From Nematostella vectensis (Eukaryota > Cnidaria > Anthozoa > Actiniaria > Edwardsiidae), in assembly GCF_932526225.1 (NCBI RefSeq), contig NC_064044.1, positions 7,242,801 through 7,306,800 of the forward strand: 64,000 nt of DNA, written 5' to 3'. Both the position numbers and the translations under genes were made by a program. Under the pieces are notes generated by a model. That model was given only the letters and a program-made list of their open reading frames with translations, had not been told where the DNA came from and ran no database searches. Shown in pieces: positions 12,103 through 25,010 of this stretch; positions within the stretch are counted from its first letter, which is position 1; each line of letters opens with the position of its first letter.

Positions 12103-13300
12103 TAACTTCAATATTGTTTATGCCAAGTTTAAAAAAATTCTGGGTTGTAGAACTATTTCAAGGGAATTACCTTAAACGCGCTTTCGCAGATAGGTTTCTG
12201 TCTACATTTTCTGTAATGTCCCATTTATAGTACCCTGGCAACCAGAGTTTTTCGAGCGGATATTCAGCCTCTGGAACCCAGGATACATCTCTAGCCGTTT
12301 TGACAGTAGTGTTAAACTTCAAGCTTCAACGTAGAAGAAAGCGAAAGAACAGCTCAAGACTGCTGCAAACAAACTCCGATCTTCCTGGGCCTCGCTTTCG
12401 TGCTCAAGTTGAAGGCACCTTGGTAATCGGGAGGTAAAGACGAGGACTTTCGATAGAATAGGGGCCACGGGAATTTTGTAAGCTTTTTGTCAGAAAGAAG
12501 TCCGAATCGCCAGCAGCCTGCTTTTCTGTAACTAAGGTAAACGGTCCTCGAAAGTCAACGTAAGCTGTAATAACTCAGAGAAAAGGTAACCAACTCTCGT
12601 ACGAGTTTATTGCAGGATTCTCCAAAGTTGGTGGCTGAGGTCATATTACTTTGTCAGGTGGACTGTAATGGACCTAATGCTCTTCTAAGAGATATAGATT
12701 TGCGAGAGAGCTTGTATGTAGTGATAATTTATAAAAAAACATTTTTTTTACAAATATTGGTAGATCATTTATTATTCTCCATTGATGTAAGAAGCCATAC
12801 AAACACAGTCTACACCGAATGAATAGCATTATTCACAAATACACCATGGACAGATCTTTACTATAAAAAATGAACTCACTATAAGAATGCACTAAAAACT
12901 ACCACATTCTAAAAATTTGTACACTCATGATAACGGCAAGAAACAAGCTATCTGTATAATATATAAGCTAACTAGGCCTGTAAGCTGGTTTATACAGGGT
13001 TATTGCACAAACTCAGCAAACTATTTAGTTCCTCAATCTGCAATAGAAAAACAGAGACACATTTTAGTAATTAGAAAAAGGTGTATAGGGAATAGCCATG
13101 TGTGATTCTAGAGGGAAGCATACTGTACTCCCACTTCAGCTATTCTTGATTTCATATCTTAACCCCCTCCCCAAAATGGAGGTGGGGCTCTTGGGTAAAA
13201 CAACAAAATCATCACTGCAAAATTTGAAAAACCTTAGAGGCATTTAATTCCTGAGACGAAATTCTGAGAGAAAAGCTGACATTTGAACCATTTACTTTAA
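12103..13300 (-). pseudogene. Detached duplicate of the 3' end of gene 1
   Basis: This block is nearly identical to 19432-20331 plus 13853-14118. It carries the same last-exon signal as gene 1: an acceptor followed by the terminal codons and stop (13025-13037), and a poly(A) signal on the minus strand at 12768-12773. No upstream coding exons accompany it. The duplicate ends exactly at TTAA (13297-13300), where a piggyBac-like terminus begins. It is uninterrupted at about 12355, where the other copy is split by the 5.3-kb transposon. Confidence 0.75.
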
Positions 13301-13852
13301 CCCTTTCACTACTGAAGCCCAATGTGTGTCACATCCTGCTGTTCCTGGAGCCTAATTAGCATTCCCCACTAATTTACACACCAAAACGAAACATGCATGC
13401 TCAGTAGGTTTTGGAGGCAGATTGTAAAGAATAAAGCACAGAAACAAGTAGTGCAGATAATGAAGTTTTTAATGAACCGAAATATTGGCGTTTTTGCTAC
13501 TATTGGTTAGAGCTATAATGATTTGAATTTACAATTTCATACAAAAATTCAAATTTCGTGCCATCTTCTCTACCAATGATCTCAAATTTTGCATCATTTA
13601 CAAGATTATTGTTTATCTTAGACACAAAATATAAATAGAACATATAATAACCACATCATAGCCGATTCCATGGACACGCTGTCTGTTTTCTTGCCCAAGG
13701 TAAACTTTGTAGTTGCACACGTAGCCGTTGTTCGCGTCGGCCGCCATCCACACTTTTATGCCGTATTTCATCGGCTTTGCAGGCATATATTGGCGAAAAC
13801 CAAGTCTTCCCTTGAAGGCAATCATTCCCTCATTGACTGATTTGTCAATATT
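13301..13852 (-). mobile_element. Truncated piggyBac-like element
   Basis: The left end is TTAA followed by CCCTTTCACTACTG, the expected piggyBac target and terminal pattern. At 13640-13852 the minus strand encodes a piece of the central transposase domain: NEGMIAFKGRLGFRQYMP, then KPMKYGIKVWMAADANNGYV. In the family this lies in the DDE catalytic region. The other end is missing, because the sequence passes directly into gene-family repeat DNA at about 13853. The TTAA lies in the sequence TTTACTTTAA, which is uninterrupted at about 20325, so that copy serves as the empty site. Confidence 0.7.
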
Positions 13853-14122
13853 GTTGACTTCAATATTGTTTATGCCAAGTTTAAAAAAATTCTGGGTTGT
13901 AGAACTATTTCAAGGGAATTACTTTAAACGCGCTTTCGCAGATAGGTTTCTGTCTACAGCAGCCTGCCTTTTCTGTAATAAATGTCCCATTTATAGTACC
14001 CTGGCAACCAGAGTTTTTCGAGCGGATATTCAGCCTCTGGAACCCAGGATACATCTCTAGCCGTTTTGACAGTAGAGTGTTAAACTTCAAGCTTCAACGT
14101 AGAAGAAAGCGAAAGAACAGTT
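13853..14122. repeat. Left part of a repeat copy split by the Academ-like transposon
   Basis: It matches 12110-12355 closely and stops at AACAGTT just before the transposon terminus. The match resumes at 19425 with AGTTCAAGACTGCTG, so the two parts reconstitute the uninterrupted copy. Confidence 0.8.
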
Positions 14123-17100
14123 TCAGGGAGCATATGTCGCGATTTAAAGTCCCGTGGGATTTTTGTGAAGAGAACAAGCCACCTATCTAGAAGTGTTGAG
14201 GGGACCCTAAGGAACACAAAAAATGTTGTCGGCAATTTTTTAACTTGTTGGGTAAGCTACTAGGGGGGTTAAAAAAGGGCCTCAAATTGCCCAGCATGGA
14301 AACGAGGCTGAGACTTAAATTGCAGATAACTTTACATATTTGTAACCAAATGTCACCAAACTTGCTCAGATTTATTAGGGGATAGTATTATACATGTTAT
14401 GACTATAAGTATATGTAAGGAGATCACCCTTCTACACAAAAGCGAGGCTCTAATATTATATTGCCCATAACTATCTCTTATCTGAGGCTATTTTCAAACA
14501 AGCTTGCCCAGTTTTGTAAAATAATATTATCTTACATGTTTAAAAACATTAAAGTAATATTTGTTGTCACCTGACCTTTTTGTCAAGAAAGCGAGGCTCT
14601 TGCATAAAATGATTAAATATCGCATTATTAGTATATATTTTTTCAAACTTTGATTTCTATATTTCCGCCATATTTCATAATTGCAGTTCTGTTGAAACTT
14701 GATTTCAATTGAATAAAAGAATCGATATTTCCATAATTGTTTTGCTGGTCAGCAGTCTCTAAATGAATACTTTTGGTCAGCGGTAATTTCAATCATTTTA
14801 TTGATCCACCATTTTGAATTGCCAGTCAATCTAGAACAGTTACATAACTATCATGCCCCTTCATGGCGAATTTGAATGTTTCACTTTGTCTAAACTCTAA
14901 AGAGACAAATCTAGAATTGTGTGTTATTTGCCAGGAGGTAAAAGAGAATGAAGGTCTTGTTGGCAAACCTTCGCTAGATTCGTATAGAAAAGTTTTGGAT
15001 TTTCTCAAAGAATGGGCCAGTTATGGGAATAAGGAGTACTCAGAGGCCTGGATTAGGCTAGATGGCATTTCAGTCGAGGCTCTCCAGGGAAAGAGCTCAT
15101 GGCACCGCTCTTTCTACAAGGATGTCGCCCATACAGGGATGCTGAAGAGGGCAAAGACAAGGTATGAGAGAGAGATAGCTGGACCCAATAAATCAAGGCG
15201 AAATTCACAACCAGCGAATAGCCCTACAACTCCTAAGCTTACTCGATCTAAAACCACACCTTTTAACAAAGAAGTTTGCTTTTTTTGCGATGGCCCGGAA
15301 ACCTATAAATCGATGTTTTACAACTGTAGATCTCTGCCTGCAGGGGAATCGCTCCGCAAAGCTGTCACAAAATGAGGCAATGAGAAGCTCGCCGTGAAGC
15401 TCAATACTGCCATTGCATCAAATGATGCCCATTCAATTGACATAAAATACCACCACAACTGTTGGTTGACGAACGTAAGCAATGTATTGCGTAAGCCTGA
15501 TTCCGAAGCCGAGGTCCCAGTTAGAATGGCCGGACAGATAGCTGCAAAGGTTGAGTACTTAACTGTAACTGACATTAGTTTAAGTGGCGGTAATATTATC
15601 CCTATATCTCAGTTACAAGCGGCGTATAAAGAAATACTTCACGCAAACAACGTCCCTGATTCGAATGTCCATCGCAAGTCGTTAAAGCAGCTACTGAAAG
15701 ATGAAATCCCTGATGTTGACTTCCACAGGCCCAAACGGGTAAATGAGCCTGAAAGGGTCAGTGTTAAGATTGGAAGAGACCAAGCAATTCAAATTGCAGA
15801 AGAGCAGAATGAAATAGACGAAGACGAGATGAAGACACTTTTTGATGCTGCCGCGCTTATCAGAAAGTCTATCAAGAAGTGTAATAAGTGGGAGTTTACT
15901 GGCTCTTTCGAGGATATCACAGATAAAAAGTGTTCCCAGGGAACTCGTCAGCTTCTTTAGGTGGGTCATCAAAGGCCCATTTGATCTTTCTTTGCAACAC
16001 GAGTCAAAATCAAATGAGGTAAACAAGCGCGCCATGAGTCTGACTGAAAGCACAGTCGCTATGTTTCTATCCGATCGCCAGGTGAGGCACAAGAAAGCTG
16101 AAACAACGAGAATGAGAAGTGAAATGCCACAGCAGCTAGCAATAGGGCTTGCTATACACCAGGCTGTACGCAGCAAAGAGCTTATCAATTTACTTCACGG
16201 ATTTGGACTTGCAGTCGGCTATAACCGAGTGCTTAGGGTAGAATCCCAGATAGAATCGAATGTCTTACAGCGAATGGAAGAAAACGATGGCATCTATCTC
16301 CCTCCGGACATTGTCAAAGGGCGGCATGTGTTTTTTGCCATAGATAACGTGGACATCGCTGAGGACACGCCTGACGGAAAACGTACGTTTCATGGAACTG
16401 CAATGGCAATTTACCAGCGCGCCGAGGCTCAAGATCAGAAGATCGAAGTTCATGTTGACGCAAGTCTACAACATCGCTCAATAGAAGATTTGCCCGAATC
16501 CTTCACTAACCTTTTGGAATGCCCAGCACCGCAATTGAAGCCCAAAGGCCCCGCAAATTCCAAGTCTAGTCTTTCCGTGAAAGAGCTTCCGATGCAGACA
16601 AGGATGGAAGATGCTGCATGGTAAACTGGGTCGTTAACAAAAACCCACATGTGCCATATTGTTCTCTCGGCGCAGATAATGCACTTGAGCATGTTAATCG
16701 ATCCATGAAGGTCTCAGGAGGGCTAATTGGCATCACGCTAAATCCAAATGCACGCTCAAAGTACTTCCTCATCGCACCCGAGTTGGCACGACTGGCAGAG
16801 AAGGCAAAAGAGATGTCTGGTGCGTCAAAGGGCAAGACGGAAATGCACCACCACGACCTTAGCAATGCTGTACGAGCACGCCAAGAAACGAACATCGAAC
16901 AGCTGGCTACAAGCATCAGGAACTTTACAAATCCTTTCCTCAGTGACAGCAGTGACCTCTTCAACATCGCAACAACGATTGTAATGCCCGACAAGGTGAA
17001 AGAAGACCTGTGTCAACAAAGCACTGTGGGAACTCAGTTGCTTAGCCGCTTCGTAGAAGAAAGAGTTACGACAGCCACACAAAGCATCTGGCATCCTATG

Positions 17101-19424
17101 AAGAAGAGGAAACTCAACACATGGAAGAGCGCCACAAAGATAATCAGAGTGAAAGCCAATGACAAGGTTATCGAGTTAAAGGAAGATCGCTCCTTGTTCG
17201 CTCGCATGTCCCTGGTAGCGAAATCTCGCCCGGAAATTGACATGAAGGAGGCTGTTGGCGAATTCGAGTTTAACGTGGTACCCAAGTCGATGTTTGCTCA
17301 AGATGGCTCTATGCTCCACTGTTCCTGTAAGGGTGCCTTGATGGCTATCCTAGAGAAGGTAGCTAACGCAGGCTCTAAAACAGAAGAGCTTGAAATCCAT
17401 CCGCCGATCCAAGAAGGCACTCGGATGAAGGTATCTATTGTTGACGGGATGGCAGAAGTGCAAGCGCTAGACAAACCGTCTTGGATTAAGAACTGTTCGC
17501 AATTGGCGGATCACTTCCTAGAGCGCGTCCTGTCCAAGTACCATAGAAGTGACGAGTTGCAACTGGTATTTGACCGGTAAGTAAAATCATTGTCATTACA
17601 GTTCCATGTAGATAGAAGATAAAAAAAATGACGAATTAATGTACGATGTCATGTAAATTTTAGGTACGATGTACCACTATCCTTGAAGACGGCTATCAGA
17701 TGCAACACATATTGCGAAGATTCCGATGAAGAGACTCCTATCTCATGTAAAGACCAAATCAGAGCTGACGGAGTATCTAGCTGTGAAGTTAATAGAGAAA
17801 GGAAAGGGGGCCGGGATGAACATTGTAGTGGCATGGGGAACTCGATGCCATGCCACTCACAGAGATATGGCACATCTCGAGAGCAACCACGAGGAAGCAG
17901 ACACCAAATTGCTGCTACACGCTGTCGACGCTACGTCCTTCGGAGCCACCAGTATCGAGGTAGTCTCGCCCGACACTGACGTCTTTGTGTTGTCCCTTCG
18001 AAGATATTCCCTGTTATGCGAGGACACGTCATTTGTCACCGGCAGAGGTGATCGCCATCGGAAGATCAAGCTTGGCCCTAACGCGTCCTTGGACCTGCCA
18101 AAACTGCAGCACTTCCTGGATTCCATGCATGGAGTGGAGCAGATGTCACAGGGAGCTTTGCAGGTAAACAACCGATGTCCAGATAGTTATATGTATTTTG
18201 TTTCAAACTCGCAACATCCTCATTGTGCTGGTATTGAAAAGCTTGTGTGTAAGCTTTACCAGCCCAACACGCGCATTACCAAAGTCAAAGACCTGAGATG
18301 GCTCCTGTTTCGTAAGAAACAAGCTGAATCAGAAAGACTGCCGCCCACCCTAGCAGCACTGAGGGGAGCCACAAAACGCGCACATTACCAATGTATGGTG
18401 TGGAACTCAGACATTCTGGCAAATCCGGAACTGCCATCGCCCTCAGATTACGGATGGAAATTGGAAGCAGGTAAATATTGCTCGTTACATACATTAATTG
18501 CTTTTTTACCATTCATTGGCCCGCGGAATAATTTACAAACCATTTGACGTGTGCTTTGGTTGACAGATGAATGGGTTCCAGTGATGACATCATTAAAGCC
18601 AGCACCAGATGCTGTGCTCCATCTAGTAAAGTGCGGATGTTTAACGGAGAGGTGTTCGACAAACAGTTGCCAGTGACGCAAGGCGGGACTTCCATGCACT
18701 GATCTCTGTGGTTGTGCTGACGATGAGGAAGGCGAGCCCTGTCAAAATGTCAGTGAGGAGGAAGAGAGTCCAGTGACGAAGAGGAGGTAGGCGATGGAGA
18801 TCACGACTGAGAGCCTTGCTTTCATGGCAAAATACGTTCCCCGGGGATAATTGTTGCATTTATTGAGATAAAAACATGAGCAAGTGTAGTGATAATTCTC
18901 ATAATTCGTATTACCGATAAGCGATAGTAATTGACAATCTTATGTTTAGAGCCTCGCTTCCACGTCAAAATAGCCACGTGAACTTCTTAAATCGGTTTGT
19001 GGGTTCTACCACATCATATCACATAATATAAGAAATCTGAGCAAATTTGGCTGAAAATAGGCTCAAATAAGCGGTAGTTATGAGTCAATATAATATTAGA
19101 GCCTCGCTTTCATGTAGAAGGGTCACGTGACCTCCCAACATGTACTTATGGTCATAACGTGTCATGTATAATCCCCTAATAAATCTGAGCAAGTTTGGTG
19201 ACATTTGGTTGCAAATATGTAAAGTTCACTGCAGCTTAAGTCTCAGCCTCGTTTCCATGCTGAGCAATTTGAGGCCCTTCTTTAACCCCCCTAGTAGCTT
19301 ACTCAACAAGTTAAAAAATTGCCGACAACATTTTTTGTGTTCCTTAGGGTCCCCTCAACACTTCTAGATAGGTGGCTTGTTCTCTTCACAAAAATCCCAC
19401 GGGAATACACATGCTCCCTGACTA
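14123..19424 (+). mobile_element. Academ-like DNA transposon, decayed, 5.3 kb
   Basis: Long imperfect terminal inverted repeats, traceable for some 600 bp, begin TCAGGGAGCATATG on the left and end CATGCTCCCTGACTA on the right. Subterminal copies of GCGAGGCTCT occur in both arms in opposite orientation. The 4-bp AGTT at 14119-14122 and 19425-19428 is a likely target duplication. The element interrupts a repeat that is intact at about 12355. It encodes a large protein with an XPG-like acidic motif set and a C-terminal Cys-rich domain. From family knowledge this points to Academ (AcademX, with 3-4-bp target duplications). The superfamily call is inference. Confidence 0.7.
14863..18790 (+). pseudogene. 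Academ-like transposase gene, multiply broken
   Basis: Three exons are visible: 14863-17576, 17664-18470 and 18567-18790, joined by clean GT-AG introns of 87 and 96 bp. The N-terminus has Cys-pair motifs (CVICQEV, CFFCDG) and YHHNCW. The middle holds a long conserved domain with FAIDNVDIAEDT (about 16333-16368). Exon 2 carries the nuclease-like acidic motifs HEEADTKLLLHA and SPDTDVFVLSL. The end is KVKDLRW..., then a tesmin-like CXC domain (VKCGCLTERCSTNSC). Lesions: in-frame TGA at 15373; frameshifts near 15925, 16620, 17698 and 18090; probable short deletions near 17698 and 18170-18228; and TGA at 18674 replacing a CXC cysteine codon. It cannot make transposase. A related uncharacterised protein family is abundant in cnidarians and fish. 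Confidence 0.8.
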
Positions 19425-20335
19425 AGTTCAAGACTGCTGCAAACAAACTCCGATCTTCCTGGGCCTCGCTTTCGTGCTCAAGTTAAAGGCACCTTGGTAA
19501 TCGGTAGGTAAAGACGACGACTTTCGATAGAATAGGGGCCACGGGAATTTTGTAAGCTTTTTGTCAGAAAGAAGTCCGAATCGCCAGCAGCCTGCTTTTC
19601 TGTAACTAAGGTAAACGGTCCTCGAAAGTCAACGTAAGCTGTAATAACTCAGAGAAAAGGTAACCAACTCTCGTACGAGTTTATTGCAGGATTCTCCAAA
19701 GTTGGTGGCTGAGGTCATATAACTTTGTCAGGTGGACTGTAATGGACCTAATGCTCTTCTAAGAGATATAGATTTGCGAGAGAGCTTGTATGTAGTGATA
19801 ATTTATAAAAAAACATTTTTTTTTTTACAAATATTGGTAGATCATTTATTATTCTCCATTGATGTAAGAAGCCATACAAACACAGTCTACACCGAATGAA
19901 TAGCATTATTCACAAATACACCATGGACAGATCTTGCACTAAAAACTACCACATTCTAAAAATTTGTACACTCACGATAATGGCAAGAAACAAGCTATCT
20001 AGGCCTGTAAGGTGGTTTTAACAGGGCTATTGCACAAACTCAGCAAACTATTTAGTTCCTCAATCTGCAATAGAAAAACAGAGACACATTTTAGTAATTA
20101 GAAAAAGGTGTATAGGGAATAGCCATGTGTGATTCTAGAGGGAAGCATACTGTACTCCCACTTCAGCTATTCTTGATTTCATATCTTAACCCCCTCCCCA
20201 AAATGGAGGTGGGGCTCTTGGGTGAAACAACAAAATCATCACTGCAAAATTTGAAAAACCTTAGAGGCATTTAATTCCTGAGACGAAATTCTGAGAGAAA
20301 AGCTGACATTTGAACCATTTACTTTAAAGCAATGT
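19425..20335. repeat. Right part of the split repeat; includes the 3' UTR of gene 1
   Basis: It matches 12355-13300 closely, with small indels (for example, a segment at 12863-12890 is missing here). It holds the terminal exon and poly(A) signal of gene 1 on the minus strand. Confidence 0.8.
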
Positions 20336-22648
20336 GCCTGCCCCAGCTATCTCATGACATATATAAACTATAAAACTTTTGGAATAAATTGTTGAACACT
20401 TACCCAAGGAGAGCACAAGCCAAAACAAAGAGGGCCATTGGGGCGGTGGCAGAAGCTATAAAAAAAAAAAAAAAATATTTTCAATGTTGAAAAAGAAAGG
20501 AGTGTAAAATTAAAAAAAAATTATTTTAAGAGGCATTGTCAGCAGTTTTACTTCTGGTCAATTATGTTAACAGTCTAGTTGCAAACTAAGGATTGGCTGA
20601 GGGGAGGGGGGGGGTGGGTGGGCAGGGATAGGTACCATATGTAAAAACCACCTTGGGGAGGGGGCTAGGAGCAACTTTTGGAGCAAAAGTCAGCTGTATT
20701 TTAAAGAAAATAAAATGGAGGTGTGGTACAAGTAGTTTTGCTTGGGTTTTAGTGGAATTGTGTGCAAAATACATGCTTATTCAGCAAATATTGAATTATG
20801 GGGATTCGAACTATATTTTTCGGTGTATATCTTCAGGATAAATAAAGTATTTCATAAAAAATTTGCAGTTACTGCTAGGGGCATTGAGGTAAACAAGTAG
20901 AGAGTTTCGAAACCCTGTTTCATGGAGCGATGATAATTCTTTTTGGCAGATATTTTCTATACAGGAAAGGTAAAACACATTCTGCTTCAAGAAGAAAAAA
21001 TGGCTTTGCGATAAAACTTGCCATGTGTGTCGTAGAGCTAATAAGAAAGAAACAAGCGGGAGTTTTTTTCCGAAATTCTATAATACAAACGCATGATTTT
21101 TCTCTCTGATATTTTAATTTTTTTAAATTGCTCTATTTTCACCAAAAAAATGTTTAAAAAAAAACTCCTGCTAGATTCTTTGTTTTATCATTGTGATCGA
21201 ATATTGCTAAAACAATTCTTAATATTATTAAAAGCGTGTGTAAAAAATGCAAATATAGTGAAAAAGGGAAACATGCTATTTAATTCAATTAACACCTTCA
21301 GCTGTCAATCTCATCAACCACCCTTTTTCAAACTGATCGTTAGTAGTTATTCTTTCTATATCTGTAGTCAGTTTTGACCAATTTCATGGCAGTTCAATTT
21401 TTTAACAAGTTCAAAATTTCCTTGTCTTGGTTAAGGCCTCTTACCTGCAGCCATGGTCGTTGCAACAGTAACTGATGAAATAAAAATATACAATATACTA
21501 TGAGAAGCCAGATCAAGATGGATAGCAACTCTAAAAAGCTTAAGGGAGTAAAACAGCCTATAATTGGGCTGATCACAATTCTAAAGGCTATGGAACTTGA
21601 GGGGTTTTTACTGTATTTCTCAGTCTGCTATTGGGGTATGGTAAAAGGCCGAGCCATAGCAAGATCTGATATAAATTTTGCTTACTTTCTTACTTATTTC
21701 AACTTACCTGCTGCTGTTGTAGCAGTGCTGGCAGCCATTGCTGAGGATTAACAGAGGCATTGTTAATCACCTTTCTTTGGGGGAAAAATATTAATCATAA
21801 TAAACGATATTGTTTGACAAAATATTGTAATTTCAGATTCAACTGTCCTATTATGTTTCAGTGTAGAAAAACTGCATCTATTGGTGGGTCTGCAAAGCTG
21901 TGATACTTACTCATATTGGGTGTAGCTGCAAAAATAATAAAAAACAGAATTAGTTTGGCTAAACTGCAGAATACCCGTCCACTTATTTGCATTTTACTTG
22001 TAGTTACTGCTTCGTTTTATAGAAATCGAGGTGTGAAGTCTCATTGTTAACTCTTTGTGGACGGGTATTCTTCAGTTGTTCCATTAGTTTTCCTGAATTG
22101 AGTATTCATAAGTTTACAGCATTTATGTGTTTTAAATCACCATTAAATAAAGTTTCTATAAAAATAGTTAATTATGCATTTTTCACACTTCTAACCAGAT
22201 TACCAGGAATCATGGTATTGAAAGGCAAAGATTAAGCCTTCACTTACTTGCAGTCTTGTTCTCCAAAGGATCTGTGGGGGCTGGAGCCGTTACATTCTCT
22301 GAGTGTACCAGAGCAACTAGTGACAAAAAATATATGATTTAAATAGTTCCAGGGGACTTCCAAAGTTAGGATAACAAGAATATGCTCGAGTATGGTACTT
22401 AGTAATATAATGGGTAAAATGGGTAAAAAGATGCTTTGCAAATTGTACCTTTTAGGGAGGAGAATTTAACTCCTTGTGAGCAAGAAGAATATTTGTACTA
22501 TATGGCAGCCACCCCCCACCCCTCCCTGTAATAAGTTCCCTTATCAACAATGGAAAGCCAAGCCTTGTTAAAAGACAATGAGGCAAAATAGACAAACTTG
22601 CATACCTCCGGCTAGGAATACAAGGCAAGCTATGATAATCTTGTTCAT
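20052..22648 (-). CDS. Family gene 1: small secreted Ala/Thr-rich glycoprotein precursor
   Basis: Seven coding exons on the minus strand: 22606-22648, 22248-22316, 21911-21925, 21708-21740, 21445-21471, 20404-20455 and 20052-20064. All have GT-AG borders and join into one frame of about 83 codons. Exon 1 begins at an ATG directly after a splice acceptor and encodes the signal peptide MNKIIIACLVFLAG. Exons 2-5 give an Ala/Thr/Pro-rich segment with sequons NVT, NKT and NMT. Exon 6 gives the hydrophobic tail PMALFVLACALLG, and exon 7 only LRN and stop. The design recalls short GPI-anchored mucin-like peptides (CD52/CD24 or plant AG-peptide style), but no homology is claimed. Internal exons are 69, 15, 33 and 27 nt, all phase 1-1. 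Poly(A) signal at 19845-19850. Paralogues are genes 2 and 3. Confidence 0.7.
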
Positions 22649-24818
22649 CTGAAAAGACAAATTTTAGAGAATGTTACAAAAAGCTTGAGCAATTGAGAAA
22701 ATGCAAGAGCAATTTTCAGACAAATCGATTTTTGATATTATCGAAAATCTGATAAGAGCAATAAATAGTTTCCCATTTTCAGTTAATTTTTGTGGTGCTA
22801 GAGTGCAATATTTTTGGAATGTCATTGATTGTAATTAAAAAATGTGCGACACGCATTAATTGAAACAAAAAGTTGCGAGTATCAAGTAATATAAACGTTA
22901 TTTTTAGTAGTACAATCTTAATGGAAATAGATGAGTAGTTGAAGGTAAATTTGGAACATGAATGTCTCAAATACTAAGCTAACAATGCAAAAGCGGAAGA
23001 GATCGAGAGTTGAGATGATGCACGTCTGTTTGAACACAAAAGATCAAGTTACAGAACAAGTTCCCACAAGTTACATAAAGGCAATTCATACTTCGCGTAA
23101 ACGGTTAAAAATGCCGCGCTGAATCTAGTTCAACCTTAAAAATAAATAAAAAGTCTTAATTTCTTCCTCTAAAATAACTCTCTTAAAAATTATAGGGCGT
23201 TCATTGATTTCGAGTTGGAGATACTGTACGATATGATTACGGTATAAAAATTCCGATTTATAAAGACACGGAAAGGTGCTGGGTAATACCGAAGGTATTT
23301 TAGCTAGTAATTTCGAGAAAATCAGTCACAGCAATCTACAAAAAAGACAAGAGACGGCGCTTTGGCTAGAAGAAAACTACGCAACTAAAAACTATAATGA
23401 CCACAAACCCAAAGAACAGAGAGCAACACAAGGAAATTTGAACCGCAATGCTGCGCGTGCTTGTATATGGCTTCGATTCAATCACACACTCAATAAACAA
23501 CGCCCAGATTTCAAGATTCTCGTGAATATTCTTACATCGCTGACCCTAAAATATGGTAAAAATAGATGGTAAATAGGCAATTACATTTTGCTTTATGCAG
23601 TTTTTTTATCTGGTTAGCGCTAATTTATGCAATTTCTAGGCGGAAAGCTGAAAGCAAAGGTTTAGAGAAATCGAAACGAACCAAGACCGTATATACATAA
23701 CAACGTATTTCTGAACTTTTGTATGTAATTTTATGTTTCGTAAAACTGACATCATACTTTCTAAAAACTAAAGCAAACGCCTGGGTGTTCGGTGATCAAG
23801 AATGACTTGATCTGTTCAATTCAGAATTCGAGCTTAGGGCGTTTAACTCGTAATTTTATAATGTGGCGTAAATAACGCAAAGTCCGGTCGAGTTGAAACA
23901 AGAAATAGGTTGAGAGTTTTAAAATAATGGCGCCTAAACCTGAGCAAACAAGAACATTAGCATTATAAATTACGAAATACCCCGCCATATCTTGTGTGTC
24001 CTTGACCGTTACTTGTAAAGAACCCAACCCAGTGCTTTCGAATGATTCGTAAATCAATTTAAACGAAAATAATTAAGACACAAAGTAAAAAAATCGTTGT
24101 AGTTTCGGTGACTTCTTAGGTAAATACTCCACTTGGTATTTCGTTTAGCAAAGTCGTGGCACAAAACTCATTACTCGAGCTTCTAATTAAGATATTTCTC
24201 AGCTTTAATCCTACAACACCGCTTTGTAACATTAGAAAAAGTATTTAGTCCATTTCTGCGGTAGCACAACACTACATGGGACAACGAAGCAAAAGCATTT
24301 GGACTTTGGAAGGGCCCTTCCTGCGCGAAACGTATACATTTAGAATGAGCATTTTGATCGCAAACCAACCTATCAATAATAAATTAGAAAGCTTGAGCAT
24401 TTGGCACGGGCGATCCTCTTTAGGAAGAACAGACTTCCAATACACGAAAGAATTGTTTCGTTAAATTGTGAGCGCGCGAAACGAATGCAATTGGCTCTGG
24501 AAAGTTGGCATGAGGAAAGTGTGGGCTGTGGTTCAAATCCCGGGAGCATAATCCTATATTTGTTTGATTTCCTCTATAAATAATGCATTTGAATTGGCGT
24601 TGTAAGCATCTAGTAAAGAAAACAGCATGGCAAACTGCTAAAACGAGAAGGAAATGCAAATTTGCAGAGAGCACGCGGTCAGACGATTTCTAGGTGTGTC
24701 TAAGGCAAGGAGATTCAAGCGAGAATCTTGTGCAGAAATTCGCACTGATTTTTATCTATGATTGTCCCTAAAGCTCAATACTCGCTTTCAGAATTCATTT
24801 GGAAGAACTTGAGCTTAC
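22649..24818. other. Inferred first intron of gene 1
   Basis: About 2.2 kb between the signal-peptide exon and the 5' non-coding exon. The part next to 22649 resembles the matching intron of genes 2 and 3. The LINE fragment present in those introns is absent here. Short open frames on both strands (for example near 23276-23572) have no recognisable product. Confidence 0.5.
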
Positions 24819-25010
24819 CTTTACGGTTTAAAATGAAGAAATAAACGTAGAGAAAGCTTTGCTTCGTTTTCAACTGGCGCACCCAAACGGTCTAAATCCC
24901 GGAGGTCAGTGTGAGTAAAGGGTCGACTGCGAGATGGCTTTCTGCTTTTGATGGGCATCTCATGCACGGCACGTGATTGGTTGATCTATATCGACGCGTT
25001 ACGACATTCG
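24819..25010 (-). promoter_or_regulatory. Gene 1 5' non-coding exon and promoter
   Basis: A splice donor (GTAAGCTC on the minus strand) ends a non-coding exon at 24819. Upstream lies CACGTG (24970-24975) immediately beside ATTGG (24976-24980), which is CCAAT read on the gene strand. The same exon end and E-box/CCAAT pair precede genes 2 and 3. The transcription start is not determined; no clear TATA box is seen. Confidence 0.55.

Noticed and set aside
23276-23572. Plus-strand open frame of 98 codons in the gene 1 first intron
   Set aside because: No recognisable motif and no splice or promoter context, in AT-rich DNA where such frames are expected by chance.
24525-24560. GGTTCAAATCCCGGGAGC, resembling a tRNA B box
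   Set aside because: No A box at the right distance and no cloverleaf could be drawn. A similar weak match at 44625 was dropped for the same reason.
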